From NCBI GenBank assembly GCA_025054735.1, contig JANWZG010000005.1:1-22925 (forward strand): a stretch of 22,925 nt of DNA, read 5' to 3'. The DNA comes from Cyanobacteriota bacterium (GTDB lineage: Bacteria; Cyanobacteriota; Cyanobacteriia; SKYG9). Each line of letters begins with the position of its first letter. Within the stretch, counting starts at the first letter, position 1. Made by a program: the position numbers and the translations under genes. Below the pieces are notes generated by a model. That model was not told where the DNA came from and did no database searches. It was given only the letters and a program-made list of their open reading frames with translations. Below, piece after piece: positions 7,290 to 14,281 of the stretch.

Positions 7290-8957
7290 TCAATGTAACC
7301 AACGGGCACGATAACCACGTGCATCAATATGACAGAGATAGGGAAATTTTCTGTAGCGACCGAGACCACCAGGCCACCATGCGTCAAGGAACCAATAAAT
7401 CTGATTGCCAGTTAACCCATCACAATAGAAGTCGATCGCATCGCCAACAATATGCCGACTATTAAACACACCGCCAACCCTGGCGTTGACAGCGGGTGGG
7501 CGATACCAACTAGTAACGTGAAAGGGACGACCGATACGATCGCGGGCTTGTTGAGCCAGTTGTGCAATCCGAATAATAGCGTCAACCGTGACTTGATCTG
7601 GTGGTATGCGACTACCGCCAGCAGTGGCTTCTGCCCAAGTAAAACTGCCACCTGGTACGATTGAGGCATGGGGTTGAATATTCGTAGGAGTCCAGCGGGC
7701 GGGGCGACGAGGTGTGATCAGCAGAGATGGCCTAGGAGGAGCATCTTGGCTATCACGGCGGGCTTGCTCCATCCGTTTCAAATCCTCTACTAACGACTCT
7801 ACTGTCTTTTTCTGGTCAGGCAAATCTCGCCAGAGTTGCGCCAGACGTAGTAACGCCTCTCGTTGCTGCTCAGTCTCTTTGTATTCCCCTGGCAACCGCC
7901 GCACAAACTGGAGCAGTGCTCGATCAAGTTGTGCTCCAGCTTCGGCAATGTCAGCAGGATTGGGAGTGCTACTAGCCAATAACCCTGGATTAATCCCCAG
8001 TTCCAGCAGTGCAGTTGGTCGTGAGTCTAATTGTCGCCACAGCCGAAAGCCCTCTACTAAGGCATTGCGCTGGAGTCCTTTACCCTGATATGCCTGGGGG
8101 ATGCGCTCCACCAGTGCTATCAAGGCTGGATCCAGAAAGCTGAAGTCTGGTTGGGGAGAGGTATTATTAGCTAAGGATGCAATTGTAGCTTCCCGAGAAT
8201 CCTGTTGTCGCCAGAGCTGAGCAAGGCGGAGGAGAGCTTCTCGCTGATGGGGATAGCCCACATAGTTGCGGGGAACTTGCTGGATGAATTGTAACAACGC
8301 AGGGTCTAAGTAAGACTCATCCATGGATTCTGACACAACATTAGCTGGCAACTGCATAGTTAAGGCAGAAATCGTAACTTGCCGAGTATCTAACCGTCGC
8401 CAAATCCGCAGAGCTTCCAAGAGGGCATCACGCTGGTGGGGCAGACCATGCATATAGTCTGGAATGCGCTCGACAAACCTCATAAGGGCATTGTCCAGGT
8501 AGGCTAGGTTGTGGGGCAAGTGTTCGGCTGAAAAGTCGGTGTCAATATCCTGGTAATATGCCTGCTTGAGGGCTACTGGATCACAGGCTTCTAGACGGGC
8601 TGAGGTGGCATCTCCAGGAGGGGGAGCATAGCCTCTGGCAATCGCTTCCAACAGGCGATCGCCATAGCGCCCTTGCTCTTGATCCCAAAGCTCACTGCTG
8701 CTTACACCCAAGTTAATCAAGTTGTCGGTGATGCTACGAACCGTATTGGCTGCAAATTGTACCTGACCATTAAAGCTGTTAACTTGCTCCAGGGGAATGC
8801 GATTCGCCGGCTCTATGCCCAGGCCAGTTTCACCATCAGGTAAGTTAGGCTGACGCTGCACTGCGTACAGAGCTGCCAGAATTGGTTTATGAATTCCTGT
8901 TCGCTCTGCTTCCAGCAAATAGATATAGTTGCGTTGATCTGGTGTCAGCTTATCCAT
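7290..8957 (-). CDS. M15-family zinc D,D-carboxypeptidase-like protein with four repeats
   Basis: Read from the ATG at 8957 (a GTG lies one codon upstream) the product has 555 residues. The C-terminal domain (about 435-555) has the M15/VanY-type signature: HVTSWYRPP, then SRHIVGDAID with zinc ligands His502 and Asp509, and finally CHIDARG with His543. This family removes terminal D-Ala from peptidoglycan stems or cleaves cross-links. The N-terminal region (about 1-110) is helical and holds GIHKPILAALYAVQRQP, perhaps a lysozyme-like or wall-binding domain. Between them are four tandem repeats of about 46 residues starting at Leu154, 217, 275 and 344, each of the form LDxALxxFVxRxP, QREALLRLAQLWR and DSRxATIxSL. 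No signal peptide is visible, which is odd for a wall enzyme. The C-terminal assignment is solid; the role of the repeats is unknown. Confidence 0.85.
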   Translation of the reverse strand: MDKLTPDQRNYIYLLEAERTGIHKPILAALYAVQRQPNLPDGETGLGIEPANRIPLEQVNSFNGQVQFAANTVRSITDNLINLGVSSSELWDQEQGRYGDRLLEAIARGYAPPPGDATSARLEACDPVALKQAYYQDIDTDFSAEHLPHNLAYLDNALMRFVERIPDYMHGLPHQRDALLEALRIWRRLDTRQVTISALTMQLPANVVSESMDESYLDPALLQFIQQVPRNYVGYPHQREALLRLAQLWRQQDSREATIASLANNTSPQPDFSFLDPALIALVERIPQAYQGKGLQRNALVEGFRLWRQLDSRPTALLELGINPGLLASSTPNPADIAEAGAQLDRALLQFVRRLPGEYKETEQQREALLRLAQLWRDLPDQKKTVESLVEDLKRMEQARRDSQDAPPRPSLLITPRRPARWTPTNIQPHASIVPGGSFTWAEATAGGSRIPPDQVTVDAIIRIAQLAQQARDRIGRPFHVTSWYRPPAVNARVGGVFNSRHIVGDAIDFYCDGLTGNQIYWFLDAWWPGGLGRYRKFPYLCHIDARGYRARWLH

Positions 8958-9046
8958 CACACTTAGCCATAGGGATTCGAGTCATGCCCCTTTATACCAA
9001 CAAATGCAGCAGTTAACGTGCTGTTTTTGTGGACAGGGGGGTTAGA

Positions 9047-9072
9047 TTGACACAGTAGCGCGCCCCGATAAT
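9047..9072 (+). promoter_or_regulatory. Possible rsmH promoter
   Basis: A perfect TTGACA (9047-9052) is followed by GATAAT (9067-9072), 52 bases before the rsmH start. The hexamers match consensus well, but the spacing of 14 bases is shorter than the usual 16-18, so this is only a candidate. Confidence 0.25.
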
Positions 9073-9123
9073 TCAGGCCCAACTTCGAGTACGGCTGTTG
9101 TCCATACTGTCATCCGTAGATTT

Positions 9124-10020
9124 ATGGAGAATTCCCAGTCTAACTCCGCAGAGTTTCACCATGTTTCTGTGCTAGCAGCGGAGGTAGTGGCGGCACTGAA
9201 TGTTCGTGCTGGTGGCCATTATTTAGATGCTACCGCTGGTGGTGGTGGCCATAGTGCCTTGATTCTATCAGCAGCCCCTAATGTCCGGGTTACGGCGATC
9301 GATCAAGATCCGACTGCGCTAGCAGCAGCCCGCGATCGGCTCCATACCTTTGGCGATCAGGTGCAGTTTTGGCAAGGTAATTTTAGGGACTACGACCCAG
9401 GCCCGGTGCGATTTGATGGCATTCTGGCAGATTTAGGGGTGAGTTCTGCTCAGTTGGATACTCCAGAGCGAGGATTCAGTCTGCGGTTGACGGGTAATTT
9501 GGATATGCGCATGAACCCAAACCAGGCTCTCAGTGCTGCTGAAATTGTCAACCAGTGGGATGAAACAGAACTGGCAACAATTCTGTTTACCTATGGCGAG
9601 GAGCGGCTCTCGCGCCGCATTGCCCGTCGTATTGTTGACCAGCGCCCCTTCCACACTACAACTGAACTAGCAGAGGCCATTGCCCGTTGTGTACCTGCCA
9701 GTTACCGCTATGGCAACATTCACCCTGCAACCCGCACCTTTCAGGCCTTGCGTATTGTGGTCAATCAAGAACTCGATGCCCTAGAGGTGTTGCTGCGCCA
9801 AGCACCCCACTGGCTAGCACCTCACGGCAGATTGGCGATCATTAGCTTTCATAGTCTTGAAGACCGGTTGGTAAAGCATAGTCTGCGAGGATCACGCTGG
9901 TTACGGGTGTTGACTAAGAAACCGATCGTCCCTACCGAACTAGAAATTCGTGCCAATGCCCGATCGCGCTCTGCTAAATTGCGAGTTGCAGAGCGTTTAC
10001 CAGAGCCAGACAGTGACTAG
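9124..10020 (+). CDS. rsmH: 16S rRNA m4C1402 methyltransferase RsmH
   Basis: This 298-residue protein is RsmH (MraW), which uses S-adenosylmethionine to N4-methylate cytidine 1402 in the decoding centre of 16S rRNA. The opening HHVSVLAAEVVAAL, the SAM loop DATAGGGGHSALIL, the acidic DQDP after strand 2, and DLGVSSAQLDTPERGFS with GNLDMRMNP are all family hallmarks. Later signatures are PATRTFQALRIVVNQEL and IISFHSLEDRLVKH. Length is normal for the family. In many bacteria the gene heads the division and cell-wall cluster, but here it stands alone, divergent from the M15 gene and converging on ycf35. Its stop TAG and that of ycf35 share the four bases CTAG at 10017-10020. Confidence 0.97.
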   Translation: MENSQSNSAEFHHVSVLAAEVVAALNVRAGGHYLDATAGGGGHSALILSAAPNVRVTAIDQDPTALAAARDRLHTFGDQVQFWQGNFRDYDPGPVRFDGILADLGVSSAQLDTPERGFSLRLTGNLDMRMNPNQALSAAEIVNQWDETELATILFTYGEERLSRRIARRIVDQRPFHTTTELAEAIARCVPASYRYGNIHPATRTFQALRIVVNQELDALEVLLRQAPHWLAPHGRLAIISFHSLEDRLVKHSLRGSRWLRVLTKKPIVPTELEIRANARSRSAKLRVAERLPEPDSD

Positions 10021-10391
10021 ACCCACCGCCCCGCAACAACACGAACTGTGCCATCGGCTAGAGTTTCCTGGGTTTCCACAGCAAACCCCTGTTGCTGCAA
10101 AGTCTTAAGGAGCATTTTATGAGCATAGGTGCGAGTAACCTGCTGCACAAACGTGACGGGATCAATCCCGGCACCCCAAAAATCTGCCACCAGTTCATAG
10201 GTCTGGGCACGATACCGGAACCCTAGGTCGTAGCCGTTAGCTTGGCGAATCACATAATCAGCCTTGGTCTGGTTACCCTGATAGCCACGTACCATTGCTT
10301 GCTGCTCAACGGCATAGCCCAAAGAGGTCAATGTCTCGTAAAGCACATCGCCATCCGTAATCTGAACCTTGATTGTTGTGAAGTGAGACAT
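10017..10391 (-). CDS. ycf35: Ycf35 family protein (DUF1257)
   Basis: The ATG at 10391 begins MSHFTTIKVQITDGDVL, the characteristic start of Ycf35/DUF1257 proteins; the open frame extends further upstream but the added residues are not typical. The product has 124 residues, usual for the family. The middle contains DYVIRQANGYDLGFRYRAQTYELVADFWG and the end a helix with a repeated Gln-rich strand, matching the conserved layout. Ycf35 is found in cyanobacteria and in plastids of several algae; its molecular function is not established. The gene follows tsaB on the same strand after a gap of 86 bases and may be expressed separately. Its 3' end overlaps rsmH by sharing the CTAG at the stop codons. 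Confidence 0.92.
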   Translation of the reverse strand: MSHFTTIKVQITDGDVLYETLTSLGYAVEQQAMVRGYQGNQTKADYVIRQANGYDLGFRYRAQTYELVADFWGAGIDPVTFVQQVTRTYAHKMLLKTLQQQGFAVETQETLADGTVRVVAGRWV

Positions 10392-10477
10392 GGCTTCGCC
10401 TAGTATTGAAGGATTCTGCATCAGCGATCGATGGCGATCGTGACAGTTTTCCTTTGATTATGGCGCATCTCTCAGAA

Positions 10478-11164
10478 TTATGGGCTAGCGATCGCGACTG
10501 GATGTTGTCCATAAAATGGCAATGCCGTTGACCAGTGGGGCCGTAAGCCTTGCCGCCAGTCTTCATCAGCCAATGCCAGGATCCCCATAACCGAGGATCC
10601 CAAGCAGTCACCAGCCAGAATCTGTTGATGGGGATGCTCCCATTCATCCAAGGTCGTTTGCCATTGACTCTGGGGCATCACGGTATCGGGCAAAACAGCT
10701 ACCAAACGCTGGCAACCGCAGAAATTATCATCTAGCATGGGTTCAAGCCGGTAAATGCCTGCATACACCTCACCCCGCTGAGCAGGCATAGAAACTGCCA
10801 AATCTGTGGCGATCGGTGTGTTGTGACGATGCATCCATGCGATTGCGGCTAGGGTAGATACAGCAAACAGGGGAATAGATAACTGCTGAGCCAAGGTACG
10901 GGCTACTACTATACCTATACGGGTGCTGGTGAAACTCCCTGGGCCTTTTGCGACCGCCAACCAGCTCAACTGCTGCCATCGATAGGGATACAAGAATTCT
11001 TGAAGACAGCTATGTAAGTAGGTAGACAGTTCCCGCCCTAACGCCCAAACTTGTTGACGGCTATCCCCTGCGATATTGCTCAATGCCAAGCCCAGTTCGC
11101 TAGAACTAGTATGTAGTGCCAAGGCATAGCCACAGCTCTGATTTGCAGATGGTTGTTCAGTCAT
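10478..11164 (-). CDS. tsaB: tRNA t6A biosynthesis protein TsaB
   Basis: TsaB (YeaZ) is the non-catalytic partner of TsaD in making N6-threonylcarbamoyladenosine at position 37 of ANN-decoding tRNAs, in the cytoplasm. The sequence shows the ASKHA-fold start YALALHTSSSELGLAL and the highly conserved LAVAKGPGSFTSTRIGIVVARTLA with LFAVSTLAAIA following. From the ATG at 11164 it has 228 residues, normal for the family; a GTG four codons upstream (11176) is possible and would leave only 6 bases after khpA. Ribosome binding sites do not decide between them. It sits in a minus-strand run after rpsP and khpA. A HIP1 octamer lies in its last codons. The C-terminal half is divergent, as is usual for TsaB. 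Confidence 0.93.
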   Translation of the reverse strand: MTEQPSANQSCGYALALHTSSSELGLALSNIAGDSRQQVWALGRELSTYLHSCLQEFLYPYRWQQLSWLAVAKGPGSFTSTRIGIVVARTLAQQLSIPLFAVSTLAAIAWMHRHNTPIATDLAVSMPAQRGEVYAGIYRLEPMLDDNFCGCQRLVAVLPDTVMPQSQWQTTLDEWEHPHQQILAGDCLGSSVMGILALADEDWRQGLRPHWSTALPFYGQHPVAIASP

Positions 11165-11182
11165 GAGTGGGGTCACACTCCA

Positions 11183-11617
11183 TTACTTAGGCCCACCAGA
11201 CTTGGGAGAAGGCTTATCACTGCTAGATCGCCGAGGGCGGGGTCTGCCCTGTCTAGATTTACCGTCGTGCTCACGATCGCCGCCTTGATGCTCACCATGA
11301 ATATCCAAAGAGGCGGTTTGCCCAGCTAATTTAGCAACTGCGTCTAGCACAACCCGAATAGCTTGAATATTGCGTCCACCCCGCCCAAAAACACGCCCAC
11401 GATCAGAATCGGCAAACGCTACTCGAATCCAAACACGGGGGCGACTCGGTGACGTTTCACAGTCAATCCGCAGGGACTCTGGAGAATCCAAGAATGGCTC
11501 AATCAGAAATTTCACTAACCCCTTATAGTCTGGCTGGCAAGGAGAATTAGATGACAGACTAGTTGGCAGGTTTGCTTCAGCATTAGCTGCTGGCGGTACT
11601 GAGTTGCTCGAAGACAT
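11183..11617 (-). CDS. khpA: KH-domain RNA-binding protein KhpA
   Basis: KhpA is a small KH-domain protein that binds RNA. The core reads DYKGLVKFLIEPFLDSPESL, then the Gly-Arg-Gly-Gly loop of the KH domain in VFGRGGRNIQAIRVVLDA. The ATG at 11617 gives 144 residues, much longer than the roughly 75-90 residues of Firmicute KhpA; the excess is a Ser/Asn-rich N-terminal extension and a basic, disordered C-terminal tail (RPRPRRSSSDKPSPKSG). No other ATG lies between this start and the KH core, and AAGG sits upstream, so the start inside rpsP is the most likely one, giving a 35-base overlap between the genes. The context with rpsP is the common one for this gene and supports a role near the ribosome or in RNA metabolism. 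Confidence 0.9.
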   Translation of the reverse strand: MSSSNSVPPAANAEANLPTSLSSNSPCQPDYKGLVKFLIEPFLDSPESLRIDCETSPSRPRVWIRVAFADSDRGRVFGRGGRNIQAIRVVLDAVAKLAGQTASLDIHGEHQGGDREHDGKSRQGRPRPRRSSSDKPSPKSGGPK

Positions 11618-11840
11618 TCGCCTTTTCCAAGATACGGCGCACAGTATCGGTTGGCTGAGCACCCTGTTGTAATCTGCGGATAATTGCAGGCACCTCTAGC
11701 CGTACCTCATCAGTTCTGGGATTGTAGAACCCTACCTCTTCCAGGGGTCGTCCATCCCGCCGAGACGTACTGTGCATAACAACAATTCGATAGCTAACCT
11801 CTCGCTTTTTGCCAAGTCGCTTCAGTCTAATTCTAATCAT
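11583..11840 (-). CDS. rpsP: 30S ribosomal protein S16
   Basis: This 85-residue protein begins MIRIRLKRLGKKREVSYRIV, followed by SRRDGRPLEEVGFYNPRTD, both diagnostic of bS16, an early assembly protein of the small ribosomal subunit. Length fits cyanobacterial S16. It is the first gene of a minus-strand run with khpA and tsaB; khpA starts inside its last 35 bases, so expression of the two is likely coupled. The 113-base gap between it and tpiA contains a 24-base inverted repeat that could be an operator for this group. Confidence 0.97.
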   Translation of the reverse strand: MIRIRLKRLGKKREVSYRIVVMHSTSRRDGRPLEEVGFYNPRTDEVRLEVPAIIRRLQQGAQPTDTVRRILEKANVFEQLSTASS

Positions 11841-11903
11841 GATAATCTGGCGATCGTGCTTCTACATTCCCTAAAGACAAAATCCAATATTGAGTTCACT
11901 ATT

Positions 11904-11927
11904 GTATCACGTGTATTACGTGAATAC
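11904..11927. promoter_or_regulatory. Inverted repeat between tpiA and rpsP
   Basis: GTAT-CACGT at 11904-11912 mirrors ACGTG-A-ATAC at 11918-11927 around GTATT, a nine-pair inverted repeat with one bulged A. It lies 64 bases before the rpsP start and 27 bases after the tpiA stop. No T-run follows, so an operator or processing site is as likely as a terminator. Confidence 0.4.
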
Positions 11928-11953
11928 CTTAATGCTCGTAAAGATTTCAATAG

Positions 11954-12682
11954 CTATGGCTTAAATCCAGCAATGCGGGCGAAACTCTTAGGATCCAAAC
12001 TTGCGCCACCAACGAGCACACCATCAATGTCTGGCTGCGCCATGATGACATCAATATTGTCCGGCTTTACCGATCCCCCATACTGAATGGGAACCTCAGT
12101 GTAGGTTAGTTGCTTACGGATAAGGCTGATAACCCGATTAGCTTCCGTCGGTTCACAGGTGTCACCTGTGCCAATCGCCCAGATGGGTTCATAGGCAATA
12201 ATTAGGTTACGTTGGTCAATACCCATCAGATTTTTGCGGAGTTGGCGTAGAATCACAGCTTCTGTTTCCCTAGAATCTCGCTGGAGTTTGGTTTCACCAA
12301 CACAGAGAATAGGGGTTAGCCCATGGCGTTGAGCTGCCTTCAGACGCAGGTTCACTGTTTCATCCGTTTCTCCAAAATATTGCCGACGTTCGCTGTGTCC
12401 TACAATCACATAGCGCACACCTAAGTCAGTCAACATCATGGCTGATATTTCACCTGTATAGGCTCCACTCTCTTCCCAATGAACGTTTTGGGCACCGACC
12501 TGTACACGGCTACCGTGAAGGTGCTTTGATAACACGTTCAGCGCTGTGAATGGGGCACAAAGAATTAGTTCCCGCTCCTCGGGGATATCTTCCAACAAGG
12601 GCTTTAACCCCTGCACAAACTCCATCGTCTCCGCTTGGAGCTTATACATCTTCCAGTTGCCTGCAATTACAATTCGTCGCAC
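11954..12682 (-). CDS. tpiA: Triosephosphate isomerase
   Basis: TpiA interconverts dihydroxyacetone phosphate and glyceraldehyde 3-phosphate, a step used in glycolysis, gluconeogenesis and the Calvin cycle. The 242-residue protein has all catalytic residues: Asn9 and Lys11 in AGNWKMYK, His96 in IVGHSERR, and Glu165 in AYEPIWAIGTG, as well as the phosphate loop YGGSVKPDN and GVLVGGASL. The start codon is a GTG at 12682; no ATG lies nearby upstream, and the conserved GNWKM sits at the normal distance from it. It stands upstream of rpsP on the same strand, separated by 113 bases, so it is probably its own unit. Phased degenerate repeats lie upstream. Confidence 0.97.
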   Translation of the reverse strand: MRRIVIAGNWKMYKLQAETMEFVQGLKPLLEDIPEERELILCAPFTALNVLSKHLHGSRVQVGAQNVHWEESGAYTGEISAMMLTDLGVRYVIVGHSERRQYFGETDETVNLRLKAAQRHGLTPILCVGETKLQRDSRETEAVILRQLRKNLMGIDQRNLIIAYEPIWAIGTGDTCEPTEANRVISLIRKQLTYTEVPIQYGGSVKPDNIDVIMAQPDIDGVLVGGASLDPKSFARIAGFKP

Positions 12683-12765
12683 GGTTGTTGTTAAGATTCG
12701 CTTAAGTTTTAGGGCAGATACCAGTTTACGGCTTTAGGCGACGTAATGGGTAAAACCCACACATT

Positions 12766-12815
12766 ATTAATTACTGATTGATCACTATTAGTCACTGATT
12801 AATCGCTGATATCAG
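12766..12815. repeat. Helically phased degenerate repeat upstream of tpiA
   Basis: Four consecutive units of 10-11 bases follow one another: ATTAATTACT, GATTGATCACT, ATTAGTCACT and GATTAATCGCT, then a partial GATATCAG. The approximate consensus is GATTAATCACT. One unit per helical turn would place bound proteins, or bends, on the same face of the DNA. It lies 84 bases upstream of the tpiA start and could be an operator array or intrinsically curved DNA. Confidence 0.5.
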
Positions 12816-12868
12816 TTTCCCTGGATGGAACGTCTAGGAAGCGTCCTTGGACTGACCTCTAGGGTTAA

Positions 12869-13723
12869 TCAGAGCTGGCGATCGCGGCGACGTAGAAACG
12901 GGATCAAAACGTCACTGACTTTTTCGTGCCAATCTTCTTGGGGATAATGCCCTACTTCATCTAACAGGGCCAGTTCTGCATTCGGCACTTGCTGCACAAA
13001 GGATTGTGCCAAGGCTACGGGTAACCAGGGATCCTTAACACCCCAGATTACCTGTACAGGAGCTTGCCACCTAGGAAAGCCAGCGGCTATTTCAGTAGTG
13101 GCTTGGGCTAGGTTGAGATGCTGCACCGTGGCGAGCAACGATCGGCCCGCCGCTGAACTCTGGAGAAACGGGCGACGATACACATCCAAGTCTTCATCGG
13201 CCACCTGATAGGGACTACCCCCTTCTAGAGTGCGATCGACTAACAGGGGATCCTGGGTTAACATGTCACCCACTAAGGGCAGGCCAAGTTGTCGGATCCT
13301 CCAAGGAAGCTGAGCAGCAGGGGACAGGGGGGTGTTCAAGATGGCAAGACGTTCAATCTGGTCGGGATGACGCAGGGCATATTGTAAGCCTACAGATCCC
13401 AAAAAACCCTGCACTACTAATGACACACGGGTCAGGTCTAAGGCTTGGAGGAAATCTGCCAGTGCTTGGACAAAAGCGTCGGGTGTGTAGGCAAACTCAC
13501 GGCGATCGGGCTTGGCTGAGAAGCCACTACCAATCCAGTCGGGGGCGATCGCCTGAAAACCATAATCGGCCAAACTAGAGAGCACCCCTCGCCAGCTATA
13601 GCTCTGGGCTGGAATCCCATGGAGCAAGACCACGGGTGGTTTGTCCACGGGGCTATTGGGAATTCCTTGGCGATAGAACCATCGTAGAGCGCCAACGTCA
13701 CAGTGACATTCGGTAACAGACAT
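12869..13723 (-). CDS. Alpha/beta-hydrolase-fold protein, nucleophile apparently absent
   Basis: The 284-residue product has the alpha/beta-hydrolase layout: oxyanion region VVLLHGIPAQSYSWRGVL (about 31-48), APDWIGSGFSAKP (about 60-72), a cap with many Leu and Pro, and the late motifs WGVKDPWLP (Asp231) and DEVGHYPQEDWHE (His259). It resembles haloalkane dehalogenase and epoxide hydrolase relatives. At the nucleophile elbow, however, the sequence is LVVQGFLGSVGLQYALRHP. Aligning the HP and the preceding strand places Gly106 where Ser or Asp should be. The acid and base are kept, so the protein may use another mechanism or bind rather than hydrolyse. It has no signal peptide and stands between tpiA and a divergent small secreted protein. 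The fold is certain; the substrate is unknown. Confidence 0.85.
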   Translation of the reverse strand: MSVTECHCDVGALRWFYRQGIPNSPVDKPPVVLLHGIPAQSYSWRGVLSSLADYGFQAIAPDWIGSGFSAKPDRREFAYTPDAFVQALADFLQALDLTRVSLVVQGFLGSVGLQYALRHPDQIERLAILNTPLSPAAQLPWRIRQLGLPLVGDMLTQDPLLVDRTLEGGSPYQVADEDLDVYRRPFLQSSAAGRSLLATVQHLNLAQATTEIAAGFPRWQAPVQVIWGVKDPWLPVALAQSFVQQVPNAELALLDEVGHYPQEDWHEKVSDVLIPFLRRRDRQL

Positions 13724-13930
13724 AGTGTATCTCAGTTAACCAATCGTGGTTTGAGCTTACCGCCAGAGCGGATCATTCGGCAAGCTCATCCAAGCAGGGC
13801 TGGAGATGTTCCCTTATCTTGGGTCTGTGTAGGTTGTGATGGAGTTAGGAGACAGAGCGGAACCTTGAGGGGGCAATATGCGTCGAAAGGCTCGACCTAT
13901 TCTGCTCTGAGTTTGAACGGGATCATTACT

Positions 13931-14281
13931 ATGCTGACATTTCTGCGCTCGATCGTTCTGACGCTGATTCTTGCAGGTATAACCACACCAGTGGTTGCCC
14001 AGATGGAGACAGATCGCCCGGCGAGTTCTAGGGATGCGCAAAGGGTTACTACTCCCATAGAAGTGCCTGCTGCGAAGGCTGAATTGACTCGCTTAGAGCG
14101 GCGACTAGCGCAAGCAGCCTGTCGAGCACTGCGATCGGAAGTGCTGGCCGATGCCCTAGTGGCCCAGTTAGCAAAATCTCTAGCAAATCGGGGTGTGCAG
14201 GGTGATGTCCTCGCAGTTACTACAACATTTGTCGATGAAGCACTGGCGATTGGCACTGACGAGCTGTGTCTAGTCCGCTAG
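13931..14281 (+). CDS. Small secreted protein of unknown function
   Basis: From the ATG at 13931 the product has 116 residues; the open frame extends upstream to 13703, but those codons look unlike coding sequence and the later start gives a clean signal peptide. Residues about 1-24 (MLTFLRSIVLTLILAGITTP and VVAQ) form an export signal with an A-Q cleavage region. The mature part is helical, with AELTRLERRLAQAACRALRSEVLADALVAQLAK, and two Cys residues, one near the C-terminus, could form a disulfide. I do not recognise the family. It converges on the Pro-rich membrane protein gene; their stop codons share CTAG at 14278-14281. Confidence 0.6.
   Translation: MLTFLRSIVLTLILAGITTPVVAQMETDRPASSRDAQRVTTPIEVPAAKAELTRLERRLAQAACRALRSEVLADALVAQLAKSLANRGVQGDVLAVTTTFVDEALAIGTDELCLVR

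Noticed and set aside
7018..7302. Minus-strand open frame of 94 codons between the M15 gene and the coiled-coil protein gene
   Set aside because: It overlaps the end of the M15 gene, is rich in Cys and Trp, has no motif or ribosome binding site, and looks like a chance frame.
12747..12759. Small hairpin TGGGT-AAA-ACCCA upstream of tpiA
   Set aside because: Five pairs with a three-base loop and no T-run; too weak to name as a terminator.
13703..13930. N-terminal extension of the small secreted protein
   Set aside because: The codons look non-coding and would bury the clear signal peptide that starts at 13931.
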